Shown one piece after another: positions 34,401-45,940 of a stretch of DNA of 64,000 bases (the first letter of the stretch is position 1; each line of letters begins with the position of its first letter). The position numbers were made by a program, and so were the translations under genes. The DNA comes from Rhea pennata (taxonomy: Eukaryota; Chordata; Aves; Rheiformes; Rheidae), in contig NC_084665.1 in the NCBI RefSeq assembly GCF_028389875.1, forward strand, positions 93,849,435 through 93,913,434. Direction: 5' to 3'. The notes below the pieces were generated by a model, which was given only the letters and a program-made list of their open reading frames with translations, searched no databases and was not told the DNA's origin.

Positions 34401-37400
34401 ACTAAAGAGCCAAGGGCCTGGGAAGATGAGCGCAGCCTCAGACTGCCTGAACTTGTAGTGATTGTAGAAAGGAGGGATAGGGTCTGAGATGGGAGTGAGA
34501 GTGTGTAAGAACCCCTTGCTGCTGTTACTCACCTCTGAGGTTATTAATGTGCAAGTCTCTCCATGGAAAAAAATTCTTTAGCCTTTGGAATTGTTTGATT
34601 TTTTGAGCTTGAGAGGGAATTCTGGGCTAATTAGCTAACCTGATTGAAGTATGCTATGTAACATGTTATAATATTATACAGTGTTTGAATTAAGAATATT
34701 TTAACATATTGTTAATTCTTTTTCTGCAGTTGGCTCTATTAGAGGTTTTTAAAATGTGTTGTCAAGCAATAATATTAGTATGTAAAAAGAGGCTGTCTTC
34801 TGTACCAGAAACATAAGAGACTTGTCTTTCATTGTTGTTAAAGAAAATGGGGTTAATTACTGTGTATTAACTATACAGTCCTGCAGGATGAGAATTTGCT
34901 TCTGGGCAGTTACTGGAAAGCTATTGGCATATGATAGTAGCATCTCGTGATGATTTAGCGCTATTTCAAAGCTCTAAGGTTCCTAAAAGTGAACTGGTGT
35001 AAAATACCCTGATCATGGAATGTGAATCAGCTTCATTCATTTTATGCTGAGGTTTTTACCCATGCTGCCTAAGGAAATGAATCATGCTGTCTTTCTGTTC
35101 CCTACTCCTATAAATCCTGATCCTCTTGGCTGTCCTCAGGAAGGACTTAACAACTCTGAAAGATAACTTCCATGTAAAAAGGTGCCCAGGAGATGAAAGA
35201 TGCTATTGGAGTTCCCTTTCGCAGTGCAGTGCAAGTTTATTAGACTTGAAAAAATTCTTATAGGAAAGACAGATGTTATGAATTCCCAAACTACAGGAAA
35301 GCTCTACTTGGAACTTGTATGGATGTTGTGTGTTGAAGAAGGAATGTTTTTCTGTAGGTATGATAGAGCCCAATGACAGGAGAAGGCAGTGGGCAACTCC
35401 ACTGCAAATTAGTCAAGTCTTTTTTTCTTCCCTGCTCCAAACTACAGTTGTGTAACTCTCAGAAATTCCAGTAAAAACTTTGTAGAAAGTTTGGGTTAGA
35501 ATTAAAATGGAAAGAGCAAAGAAAAGGTAACTCCTCTACTGCACCTTTGCTGATTGAAAAGCAAAACAACAACCATATTGCCTTCTCTCTTACCTATTAA
35601 ATGACTTCTTACCTGCTTTTATTTATTTATTTATTTATTTGTTTGTTTGTTTGTAGTTTTCCTCTAGTAGCTACTGCTCACTGTTTTTCTTTGCTCGCCC
35701 CTAGGTGGACATCCTGTCTTTTTCAAAATGTAAAATAACAAATCTTGATATGTAAACAAAGAACTCAGAACATAAGCCTGATTTTAGCTGGGCTTAGGTT
35801 TAACTAGCATTTCTTTGTACCTCTGGAAGACAAGAGTTAGAATGGTCAGGTTGATACTTTGTTCTTGTGGAGGAAGATGTTTCCATGTTCTGTCAAAGTC
35901 CTGGTGTTTCCTTGATTTTCTTTTTTTTTTTTTTCCCTCTCTGTTTTGATGGAGCAGATGCGACGAGGGAAAGATTCTGAAAGCTTCCAGATGAGTGAGC
36001 CTGAGGTGCCAGAGGAATAAATGAGATCAGGAAATCATTCATTTCAGTAGTGCTGTGCTTTTTGACTCATCACATCTAATTACTAGTGAAGTTCATGTTT
36101 GGGAAGAAAAGTGTTAACTTTCTCAGGGATTTCTAAAGTCCTAGTAGAGCAAACTTCAAGTTTCCAGTTCATAGTGTTATGCTACCAACTGCTGATTAGA
36201 TATGACTCCCATTGGAGGCTGCAAATGCTTTTAGTTAATTGGATAGAAGGATCACTGAGGGATGCTGTGTGTTATGAACATACCTGGTGATAATCAGTCT
36301 TTATCTTGCTTGGAAAATCTAGATTGGCTTTGGTACTATGTCGCTTGTAAATACTAACATGAATTTGCCAGGCCTCTTTAAGTTGCTTCAGCATACAAAA
36401 AGAAGAATCTTCACTGTCATATGTGTTTTGCTCTTGGCCAGGTGCTTTTAAATCAATAATAAAAGCACTAACTTATTTTTTCTCTTAGTCTCCAGAGGGT
36501 GCTGAAGGCAAGGATGCAGCAAAAGTAACTAAGCAAGAGGCAAGTATATATATATTCATATATATATATAGATAGATATATATTAATTATTTTGGCATAT
36601 AATTATTTAATTGGAGATTTGAAGTCTTGCAGATCAAAAGAATATGTATTGCTCAGCCATTTCTAGTGAGATGTTTTCAGTGGAAATAATGACGGTTTCT
36701 TTAAAACCAGAATTAAGTCATACTTGTAGCTTATTTGTCATCGTTTGATTTTTGTGCACTGAGGGTTTACAGGACTCATTTGTACACAAAACAAATTCCA
36801 GCAGCCATGCAGGACTTTAATAGAGGCACTCTAGTGGACCTTATAGCAACAGTTTAGCATGTAGCTGCCTGAAACTGTGTTTTACTTACCTTTTTCTCTA
36901 GCAGAGCTGGCAGAAGAGAGTTAATATACACACCTCAGCCACTCCACTTCAAAACTATTCTTAGCTTATGTGGCTGATGGAAGGGTGTTTTGAATTAAGA
37001 TACCATGTTCTCAGCTGGAGCAGCTGACAAATGGGTATGTTTCCTTTGTCTGCGTTTGCATTAAGGGCACAGTTACCTTCTGGCAGAAAACCAGCCAGCT
37101 CTTAATCTGAGTGTAAGAAAAGAGGTAGAGAAGTATTGAGGATTCATTTTCTCAGATTGTCACCTTTTGTAGCTGACAAAGTTTAATCAAGTCCTCAAAA
37201 GGATTGGGTGAATATTCAAACGGATTAACAATTAATTGCTCTTCTCGTAAGGCTTTGGGCATATTTGAACAGGGAGAAAAGTCTAATGAAGTTTTATATT
37301 TTCTGAACTGAGAAGCTGGTTGATGCTCAGTCAGGCAGAAGAAAATGGTACAGTGGGATGTCAAAATATTTCAAAAAATAGTAATGTTTACAAAAAATCA

Positions 37401-38507
37401 CAAAAAGCAAAAAGGTCCGATAAGAATGGATTTTGGTATCTCAGTAGTTTCCTATGGAATTTCCTGGAAGACAGTATACCAATTAATTTTTTAGTTTCAT
37501 AAAATATGAAAGGGTTGACTAAATCATAGTGAAAATGTAATCTTTTGCTCTAAATCATTTTTTTCTCTGCCTAAATTTAAATACTGTTTATTCAAGAGGC
37601 AGAAAAATAAAGGTTCCTTACCCCAAATATTTAAGACAGCTGAATGCTAGTATAAGAAGACAGATAAGTTTGAAAAAATAGCGTCTGTCTGGAGAGAGCC
37701 TATTCTCTTTGAAATACAAGAGCTCTTGGAGTAATCTTCAGTCACGATGAGATAGTAGTGGCTGTGGACACTGCAGAAAAAAATGAACAAACATAGTTTC
37801 AGTAGACACACCTGTAGTGCTCAGTAAGTGAGGATAATGGTGAAGGATTAGACTAGAAACTGTGGGAACTTTTGGAATAAGTAGAACTTAAGCAGAAAGG
37901 ATAGCTTCAGTCTGAACTGGAAGAGACCCATGTGGATGACACTGAAGAGTTTTATTCTGAAAAATTTTAAACAAACATTTGAGGGAGACTGGCATGTTCT
38001 AAATGGCACAGACAGGTAAGTCAGAATTCTGTCCTTAGGAGGGGGAAAAAAAAAAAAGAAGAAGCCATAAAAATTTGCATCTGCAATGGCACAGAGCAGT
38101 TTTGAGAAATGCATTGGGAAGGCATTAAAAGACTAAAAATGTAAAACTAGGAGTGCTTACTTCCTGGAGCAACAAGTCAAAGGATCAAGAATAGGACAGT
38201 CAGCTCATGATTTGGTCCTCAGTCATGCATAGGAGCTAGTTAAAAGGATGGTTGTCAGAGAACCAATCTGTAATTATGACTGTAATATAGTCTGGTTCAT
38301 AGTCATTGCAGAAATGTAAGTCCAATTAACCCCCATATGGTAAGATGCGATGTCAAGAAAGGGAGTTTTATTTAAAATGAGAGCCTGTTAAAAGGAATAG
38401 CTAAAATATTTAATGATTTCAGGCAGCAGAGAGACTATGTAATACACTATCCTAGAGACCTGAAGAAAGGTATACTATTTTTCAAAAGCACCTCCACCCC
38501 CCCCCCC

Positions 38508-38548
<41 letters not shown>

Positions 38549-41500
38549 AGGAAAAATTAACACCAAAATAAAGGAAAATTATTTTTCTATCTGTACAAAA
38601 ATACCTTTAAAAATAACAATTAGGAAAGGAACAAAACATCCAGTAGGTCAAATGTAAAGCAGAAATACAGTAGCTAGATGAAACTTCTGCTATGCAGACT
38701 TACTAGGTAGGTTGTCACAGTGGAGACTTTTCTTATGTGTATAGAGTTTGGAGAGCATTCTTGAATTGAGTGTGAGCAGAAGTGGCTTTAGATTTTTTTT
38801 TTAACTAATAAAAAGAATAATAATAAATCTGAGAACTAGATAGTATTCACCCAACAGCCCAATTAATTTAGGTTAAAACTATTCTGCTAAACTATTAAGA
38901 GGCTTGTGTTGGCCTTAGTATGAAGCTAACTGAAGGCAGTGAATATGCTCTCAGGATTTTAGATAACAGATTTGGGAAAATAAAGACTGTACGTGTAACT
39001 TGCAAAAGTAGTTTTTTAAAAAATGTAGAATGAGTACATGTAGACAAATGTATAACAGGAGAGTTGATAGATTTTGCAGAGGGAAGTCATACTTAACATT
39101 TCTCAGTTTTTTTGTAGAAGTCAACAGGTGAGTGAATGATGTTGAACCAATTGATACAATGTACTTGGATATAAAATCACTTTTTGATGAGGCTCTCCAA
39201 CCAGCCTCTTAAAGAAACCAAGCCATGAGTTAGAGAGAAGATCTTAAAAACTGATAATGGAGGAAGATATAAGAAGAGACTAGGGAAGTAGTTAGTCTTC
39301 CTAGTAGAGGAGACTAAGTGGAGTGTTGGAGAGAGTTGTTTGAGTTTGTGCTGCTGAATGTTTTCGTTAAGTGAACTAGGAGAGAACTTACTGGTGAAAC
39401 TACAAATTGTGCTGAAGTTTACAAAAAATCATCAGATTAGTCAAAAGCGAGAGAGACTGAGAAGAATGTGACATCACTGAATAACTAAATGATAAAATAT
39501 CAGTGGAAACTTAATGTAGAGAAATGGAAATTAATACATGTGGACAGGGGAAGACACAGTGATGCTCAAATAAACTAATACTTGGGAGAGAGTTTGTGGA
39601 ATCACTGTGGATAGTTCTAAGAAAACATCCTGATAATTGAAAGGTGAATAGAACAGGGGAAAAATTACTGACTAAATAGAGAACAGGATCGGAAACATTA
39701 CTATATCACAACATAAAGACATTGTGCACCTAGATGGGGACTATTAAATGACTCTTCCTTAATAAGAGCATGATGGAATTCAAAAAGTATAAAAGATAGT
39801 GGAATGACCAGAGGATATAGAGCAGCTTTTTAAAGAAAAAAACAAATTTCTAGGATTCTTTAGTTTTTGTGTTACAAAGATAACATTTTTTTCAGCAAAG
39901 TAGAGGAAGGCAGTTAGGGAATAATCACTTGCTTTTACTGACATAACTTGAGAATAGAATCATAGAATCATAAGGTTGGAAGGGACCTCTGGAGATCATC
40001 TAGTCCAACCTCCCTGCTCAGCAGGGTCACCTAGGGCATGTTAGACAGGGTTGCATCCAGGCGAGCCTTGAAGATCTCCAGAGAAGGAGACTCCACAACC
40101 TCTCTGGGCAACCTGTGCCAGTGCTCTGTCACTCTCACAGGGAAGAAATTCCCCCTCACGGTCAGGCAGAACTTCCCGTGGTTCATTTTCTGCTCATTGC
40201 AGAAATTCACAATTGTGAATTTAATTTACAATAAGAGGAATCCAGTGCAAGTAAGAGGTAACAAATTTAAAAGAAATACTGTGTGTGCGGGGGAGCTTTA
40301 CTTTTGGAGTGTTCTTTTGTTTTGATTTGATTCTTCTTGTTGTTTCTTCTTCCACACAACATATAATCCCACTATGAAACTCATTGTCATAGAATATTGT
40401 GAAAACTGAAAGTGTAAGTGTGTTCACTTTCAAGCAGACAAATTCATGGGTAAAATGTCCATCTGGGACTATTAAAAACATGATGTGGATAGAATATCCA
40501 GACTGGAAAGCGCACAACTGTAGATTGTCAGAAGCTGGCACAGTAGGGAAGTGCAAAGTGTTTCTGTGTCTGCTCCATTTCATACACTCTTTCCCTAAGC
40601 ATTTGCTAGTGGGCCAATGTCAAATAGATTATTGGATGCACTAGGTGATTTTGGTTTAGTACAGCTGTTTAGAGGGGGAAGGAGGTTTGGCTCGTTTCAA
40701 GAGTACATAGAAATGTGACCTTTGCTGACTTAACTATAGTTCCATCCTTACGATCGGATAACACAACCTACAAACAAACCTGAATGAAAATTAAAGTTAA
40801 CTAAATCTTCAAGGATTTTTTTAAAGAACTGGGAAGGTTATGCCGAATTTCTTACGCAGTACAAATCTTACATGAAATCAATCATGGAGTAAGAACAGTG
40901 GCGGAGGGGATTACAATTTGCATTTAAGACAGTATGTTAGCTTGTGGGGGGAAAAGAAGGTGGATGCTAACTTGCAACATTTTAACACCTAAGCTTTTGG
41001 GATTAAAAAAAAGTCTTCATTTAAGAAAACAGACTTGTGAAAGACACCTTGAGTTAGGAGTTTGGTTATCAGACAGACTTAAATGTTATATTTAACTTTT
41101 TAAGTGGTATTAGGCTGCTTAACAAATGAATATTCTAAATTGCCAAGAAAAGGGAAGTTTTCTTTTTGGTTAATGATCCATAATTTTTTGATAGTTGATA
41201 GATGAAAATATCTTTAGGTTTTTTTTTTTTTTTTTTGTTTTTTTTTTTTTTTTTTTCTCTGACACAACTTGTATTTTGCTGGACCCAAATCTTGCTTACA
41301 AATACTCAGAAGTACTTGTAAAAGTACTAAAATAGTATTTTACAAATATAAGCACTGATAGATTTGAAAGTAGGTTCAGGCATTTTAATTCACAAACTGT
41401 TTTCATTACTGATTTCCATGTTGCTTTGTCCATTTAAAATTTTGATGGTCCAAAATGAGGAAGCTCAGAGTTCTGTTTGATAGATACATATATAGATGCA

Positions 41501-44500
41501 TATTTTGGTAAGGTGTCTTTTATTACTCTGTCACCACGAAGTGATTGATATTATTTGGGTTTGGGTAGGATTTATTGTAAGCTTATAAATGTCTTCTCTC
41601 TTTCTTCTTCTGTAGCCCACAAGACGATCAGCAAGATTGTCAGCTGTAAGTATGTGTAACACCTCTTGATGTATACTTTTTTAGGCATGTGCTTTCTCAG
41701 ATCAAACAGGTTTGTTACATTTGGCTTGATTCAGTTTTTTTTTCTTGCTGAAGGGTATTTACAAACATCTTTAGAGATCTTTAGAGGTTTTTATTTGATT
41801 GGTTTCTGGAGGTTATTTTAATAAAAAAAGATGCATTTTCATATTTCAATGCAGCATTCTGGTTACACAAAATACTGACTTAGTACTTTTGCAGGTTGTG
41901 GAAATGTGGCTACGTCTCTGTGAAAGAGTAAGAGCAATCCTTCAAGGGCTTGATTGATGCAGCTACTAGTATCTGCTTTTTAGTTCCTTTTCTTTATTAG
42001 ATTTGGACATGAGAACAAGCAGATGCTGAATCTTCTCTAGTATGTTTGCTCAAAGTGCGTGTGTGTGTATAGACATATAAACCAAATAACCATCAGAAAG
42101 TGGAATAGCCTTTCAATGATGTAGCAATATGAAAAGTCTGTGAACATTTTCTTTTAGCGAAAGTATCTATCTGACAGACTTTTTTTTTTTTTTTTTTAAT
42201 ACTTCCTTCTAATCTCCATGTTTGATTGTTAAAATGACTCCTAAATTACTTTGGCTGCTAGACAAGTGGGCTAATAGAAATGGGTGCATGTACAGTGATG
42301 AGGTTCATTTGTGCACTGAGGTTTTTTGATCTTTTTTTAGGTGTATACTAATGAGTAGAAAGTAAGGGAAGCCGATATGGGGTGGGTGGAAGCTCTTGTT
42401 TGGAGGTTGGTGGTTGGCTACTGGTAACATAGTTAATACATCATGCAACTAAAAATGTTTTGTAGAAACCTGCTCCACCAAAACCTGAACCTAAACCAAG
42501 GAAAACCACTAAGGTAAATACTCTTCTTTTAAACTGCCATCACTATAACCAGTAATAACCAAGTTATACTTTCTTTTTGCATGGCAAACAATTCAGTTCA
42601 CATAGAGTATTTCTGAGGTGTGAGCTCTCTCTCCCCCTACCTCAAACCAAGTTAAAAAAAAAAATAGATCACTTTTTCTGCTCCACCCCTTCCTGGCCTC
42701 ATGACTAGCCAGACAAAATGTCTTGCCTCTTGATATGACGACTATCTTAGTTTGTAATGAATACCAAGTTTAGGAAGAATCTTTCCCTTTTCCACACCTT
42801 TCCTGAAATTTACAAGTTTGCTTGATTTAGCTCTACCTAGGACTTAGCAATTCCCATCACAGAATTTGAGATTTCTTCATGGCATCCTGTTTGATTGACT
42901 AGAGAGATGGTACTTCATTTAATAGTAAGAGGCTCTTACTTTTGAAGCCTGGCCATTGCTGAGAGTGCACAATTATAACTAAAGGCAAAATTAAATATAT
43001 TTAAATTGGCTGGTTTGGGTTTACTAGGCCAGTTACACTCAAATTAAAATCTTCTTAATGTCTGAAATACCTTTTCAGGATTTCTGCCTACAAATCACAT
43101 ACTTCAGAAAATGTAGATTTACTTGGGCCCAAGGGGAATGCTAAATAAGAACAATTGCTTTTTCAGAAAAAAAAAATACTGGAGGAAACTGATGTAGCCC
43201 TCTTCACACTTACATTTTTCAGGTCTTTGTTTTGGTATCTCAGTTGGGCAGGTATCAGGATATGAGGTTCACGTATGAATGTGTAACTGCGACTTGGAAC
43301 ATTTTATTAATAATGCAGTTGATAAATTCAGCAAGACTTCATGAATTATCCTGATACAACTGATTTAAACTGGAAACAGTTTAATAAACCTCTTCCCCTC
43401 TTAAAAAGAGTATTAATAAAGAATGGAATGTGGTAGGTGTTACAAATTTCAGCACACCTTGTAAGATGAGAGCTGGGTGTTAGGAGGTCTAAGTTGCATG
43501 CAAGACATTTGAGGCTTATTTCAGGCAGGTGGAATCCCCTAAGACATAAATATAAGTAACTTTGTAATACAATAACCTGGGAGCTTGGGGGGGGGGATTT
43601 TTTTTTTCCTAAATTCTAACTGGATCACCTTTTAAGGAGTACTAATCTTAGTCTCCTGACCTAAATCAGGAGTATGTACTCTGAACCTGCTAGTGATCCC
43701 AAATCTGCACTGTCTTTGGTTGTTTAGTTTTAGTGTACACAGTTTGCAAATCACAATTTTACTAAGTCAAGTCTTTTAACTTCTTTCCTATGTGGAGAGT
43801 TAGGACTATACTCAAACCAACAATAAGTATCTCAGTTACACACTGGAGCTAGGGTGTAACATGGAAGCTCAAGAGTGAGAGGAGTAGTTCAGACTGCCTT
43901 GTAACTTGGGTTAACATCCCCACAAAGTATTCAAAGGGAGACTGACCTCAATATCCCCTTCACAGCTATTGTTGCCATTTTGCATGGAGAGCTTGGAGCA
44001 AATGATTGTATGGAACATCACAGTGCTTATCAGAGTTACTTTAAATACCTATGTAAAATTTTCAAACAAACATAGTTTGTTTTTAACACACAAAACATCC
44101 TTAACTTGTCGTTCCACTGATCAGTGAATATTCTTAGATCACAAACCTAAATGCATCTATGAATGCAGTGACATAAAAATAAGACTTCAACATATGAGTT
44201 ATATTGTTAAGAGCAACTTTCCAAATGAAACTGTAGATGGTAGAATAGTTCCTTTTAATAAATTCTCTGCTTTCTGTTGCTGCAGATGGAATTTTATGAG
44301 TGTTTGCCCCCCAATATGTTGGTTGCTTTTTACTGACGTGAAATGAACATCACAGATGTTACCAAACTAAGAAAAGGACAACCAACAAAAATGCTTAATT
44401 TTTAAAATCTAATTCAGTATTTTAGGTTAATCAATAGTGTAGTGCTGTTACACAAGCAGTGTGGTGATTGTGCTTGGCTGAATAAGCTTTTTTACCGTAA

Positions 44501-45488
44501 TTTTTTTTGTTCATACAGAGATCTTTCTATATATTATTGTTTTTAATCAGTTTACCAAAACAATTTGAGGGATTTTTATATCCTTATAAATTAGCAGAAA
44601 TAATGAAGACATGCACATCAGCATTTTCTGGAGATTTTGACAGTTTGTATAACTTCTGTACATTGAAACTTTCCAGGTAGTCTTAGGTGAATTTCAGTGT
44701 TAGTCCAGCACATGCAGCTTGCTAAGATTTGCTTTTTAGTTTATATGAAGAATTTTTGATAAAGATACAGAATGCTGGCTACTCATACAGACTATGCCCA
44801 TATTTTTAATCTTCTGTCAGAAGGAACCTGGAACAAAGGCCAACAAAGGTGCTAAAGGAAAGAAGGATGAAAAGCAAGAAGCTGCAAAGGAAGGTACTAC
44901 ACCATCTGAAAATGGTGAAAATAAAGCTGAAGAGGTACTTTCCACACATACCTCCTGCTGATTGAATCAGTGTTTTTTCTAATTATTCAGCCTTTCAGAC
45001 ATTGATAGCATGTTCATAATGTTTCTTTTTATTGCCCATAATGTTATTGCAGATTCGCATCTCTCGCTCAACTGTTAGTGTTTCAACATCCAGAGGTGCC
45101 CCACCCAGCACACTGTCAGTAAAAGGGCAGATTGAAACAGTCAAAGTTAAGGGTACGGTAGAGCATTCTGCATGTGTGCAGTGAATAGAAACAGATAGTA
45201 GTGTGGTGCTTTTCAGTATGAACAATGGAAGCTGACAGGTAAGGCTTGTATTGCTTTTGAAAAGCTGGGACCGCTAAATTATGAAGAGTGTGTGTATGTA
45301 CCTGTTCTGTTTGTGTAAATGTAATATTGACGTAGGTTTGAAACTGAGCTGTTGCAAATAATGAATGGAAAGATTAAGGGTTGTGTGGGTATTGGTATAC
45401 ATAATAGCAATTTACTGTAGTAACTAAATTTTTTCTTTCCTTTTCACAGGCTCAGAAAACTGAATCTGTAGGTGACAAGAACGAATGA
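21593..45488 (+). CDS. HMGN3: HMGN3, high mobility group nucleosome-binding protein 3 (six coding exons)
   Basis: Joined coding exons 21593-21607, 36489-36539, 41616-41645, 42466-42513, 44821-44934 and 45450-45488 give 98 residues; human HMGN3a has 99. All junctions are phase 0. The protein starts MPKRK, carries [17 protein letters not shown] (residues 6-22), the nucleosome-binding core RRSARLSA (25-32), a Pro/Lys-rich stretch [13 protein letters not shown] (33-45) and an acidic, Lys-rich C-terminal regulatory domain ending [12 protein letters not shown]. The [16 protein letters not shown] and AQKTESV segments mark HMGN3 rather than HMGN1 or HMGN2. Family knowledge: HMGN proteins bind the nucleosome acidic patch through the RRSARLSA core, loosen chromatin and compete with linker histone; serines 27 and 31 of the core are the equivalents of the mitotic phosphorylation sites. 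The neighbour PHIP in the same orientation fits vertebrate synteny. Oddities are a GC donor in intron 2 and an alternative donor inside exon 5. Confidence 0.95.
31098..31193. repeat. Compound (TG)n(TA)n(CA)n microsatellite with self-complementary arms
   Basis: TG units (31123-31137), then TA units, then CA units (31158-31172), with TGTATGTATATA on both outer flanks. The two sides are reverse complements, so the tract can fold into one long hairpin. It lies in HMGN3 intron 1. Confidence 0.85.
31421..31484. repeat. Second TA/TG/CA-rich microsatellite
   Basis: ATATACATATATATGTGTATATATATATACACATACATATATA..., again with inverted symmetry, 230 bases after the first compound microsatellite in HMGN3 intron 1. 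Confidence 0.85.
35617..35653. repeat. (TTTA)n(TTTG)n microsatellite
   Basis: About six TTTA units followed by TTTG units in HMGN3 intron 1. Confidence 0.8.
36489..36539 (+). CDS. HMGN3: HMGN3 coding exon 2
   Basis: Encodes [17 protein letters not shown], 17 codons. The acceptor is TTTTTTCTCTTAG. The donor is GAG|GCAAGT: a GC dinucleotide at 36540-36541 in an otherwise perfect U1 site. The first GT nearby, at 36544-36545, would shift the frame against exon 3, so the GC site is required for the conserved protein. A TA-rich microsatellite begins immediately downstream. Confidence 0.93.
36545..36585. repeat. TA-rich microsatellite next to the exon 2 donor
   Basis: TATATATATATTCATATATATATATAGATAGATATATA begins within five bases of the GC donor of HMGN3 intron 2. 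Confidence 0.8.
38150..39840 (+). mobile_element. Ancient CR1-like LINE fragment in HMGN3 intron 2
   Basis: Decayed but ordered similarity to CR1-type pol: [33 protein letters not shown] (endonuclease tail), IHPTAQLI near 38850 and [25 protein letters not shown] near 39500 (C-terminal part). Stops and shifts are dense and a C12A39 tract (38497-38547) interrupts it. The element lies in the same orientation as HMGN3. Boundaries are approximate; identification rests on motif order only. Confidence 0.5.
38497..38547. repeat. C12A39 homopolymer tract
   Basis: Twelve C directly followed by 39 A, in HMGN3 intron 2, inside the ancient LINE remnant. It may be a retroposed A-tail or slippage product. 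Confidence 0.85.
39953..40203 (-). mobile_element. CR1 3'-end insertion in HMGN3 intron 2, antisense
   Basis: On the + strand it begins AGAATAGAATCATAGAATCAT (CR1 terminal repeat, reversed), then GGTTGGAAGGGACCTCTGGAGATCATCTAGTCCAACC, GGGTCACCTAGGGCATGTTAGACAGGG, CCTCTCTGGGCAACCTGTGCC and GAAATTCCCCCTCACGGTCAGGCAGAACTTCC. The match to CR1 is much closer than the neighbouring ancient LINE, so it is a later, 5'-truncated insertion of about 250 bases in antisense orientation to HMGN3. Confidence 0.93.
41219..41256. repeat. Poly-T tract with one G
   Basis: T18, G, T19, about 360 bases upstream of HMGN3 exon 3. It is too far from the acceptor to be its own polypyrimidine tract. Confidence 0.85.
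41616..41645 (+). CDS. HMGN3: HMGN3 coding exon 3 (nucleosome-binding core)
   Basis: Encodes [10 protein letters not shown], ten codons, containing the invariant HMGN nucleosome-binding core RRSARLSA. It is bounded by acceptor TTCTTCTTCTGTAG and donor GTAAGT. The 30-base exon length is the family's standard. Confidence 0.96.
42466..42513 (+). CDS. HMGN3: HMGN3 coding exon 4
   Basis: Encodes [16 protein letters not shown], 16 codons: the second part of the nucleosome-binding domain and the basic half of the nuclear localisation signal. Acceptor TTTTGTAG, donor GTAAAT. Human HMGN3 has one extra residue near the exon 4/5 junction (RKTSAKKEPG against RKTTKKEPG here), which accounts for 98 versus 99 residues. 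Confidence 0.94.
44821..44934 (+). CDS. HMGN3: HMGN3 coding exon 5 (regulatory domain, alternative donors)
   Basis: Encodes 38 codons from [18 protein letters not shown] to ENGENKAEE. The acceptor is TTCTGTCAG. Two near-identical weak donors are visible: GAG|GTACTT at the exon end and GAAG|GTACTA at 44894. Use of the inner donor joined to exon 6 gives a frame-shifted tail GSEN and a stop, the equivalent of the human HMGN3b ending GTEN. The inner donor has therefore probably been kept by selection. Confidence 0.94.
45450..45488 (+). CDS. HMGN3: HMGN3 coding exon 6 and stop
   Basis: Encodes [12 protein letters not shown] followed by TGA at 45486-45488. The acceptor is TTCTTTCCTTTTCACAG. Human HMGN3a ends AQKTESVDNEGE, so the exon is clearly orthologous. 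Read in the second frame, after the inner exon 5 donor, the same exon supplies SEN and a TGA at 45461-45463 (HMGN3b form). Confidence 0.94.
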   Translation, partial: AQKTESVGDKNE

Positions 45489-45940
45489 ATTATCATGAAA
45501 ATTTTGGGTTGATTTTATGTACCTCTCAGACAACTTTTAAAAGATATTTTTATCAAGTATTTTGTAAATGCTAATTTTTTTAGGACTATGATAGTTGACA
45601 TATTAAGCTGTATATGAACATTTCCCTTATCATAACAGTGCTTTTAGAAATTCCATTGTTGCCAAGTAATATGAATATCAAATTAATATTGCAAGGTGTG
45701 TGCAAAATTGGATCAGCATTCCATACACTTGCTTTAAGAAATCAAGTCTTGTGCATATGGTGATGTTTTTACTGTGCGTATTTGAATTTTTCATGCAGTT
45801 TTTCTAGAGCAATAATCAGTGGTGCTTTTGTACTTAGGGTTTATGTGATTTTAATGAAACATGGATAGATGTGGCCACCTGCTGACTATTTTGGGTTCTT
45901 TTAATGGATTAAAATAAAAGGTCTCCTTGCCTGCAAAACT
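45489..45940 (+). other. HMGN3: HMGN3 3' UTR
   Basis: AT-rich, gene-free sequence between the HMGN3 stop and the first strong poly(A) signal. About 450 bases is a normal 3' UTR size for HMGN mRNAs. The exact cleavage point is not visible; it is expected 10-30 bases after 45918. Confidence 0.8.
45913..45918 (+). terminator. HMGN3: HMGN3 proximal poly(A) signal AATAAA
   Basis: A canonical AATAAA hexamer 425 bases after the stop codon, followed by TG/T-rich sequence (GTCTCCTTGCCTG). It is the first canonical hexamer in the 3' UTR. Confidence 0.75.

Larger units (their letters stand above)
22761..36488 (+). other. HMGN3: HMGN3 intron 1 outside the CpG island
   Basis: About 13.7 kb of AT-rich intron with compound microsatellites near 31.1 and 31.4 kb and a TTTA/TTTG tract near 35.6 kb. 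No CR1 copy or alternative exon was recognised. Open frames of up to about 105 codons (30072, 31055, 33429) are unremarkable or run through microsatellites. Confidence 0.7.

Noticed and set aside
35694-35712. CTCF-like motif (GCCCCTAGGTGG)
   Set aside because: Two mismatches at strongly preferred core positions; no supporting context.
21593-45488. HMGN1 or HMGN2 as the identity of the left-hand gene
   Set aside because: [17 protein letters not shown] and AQKTESV are HMGN3 signatures.
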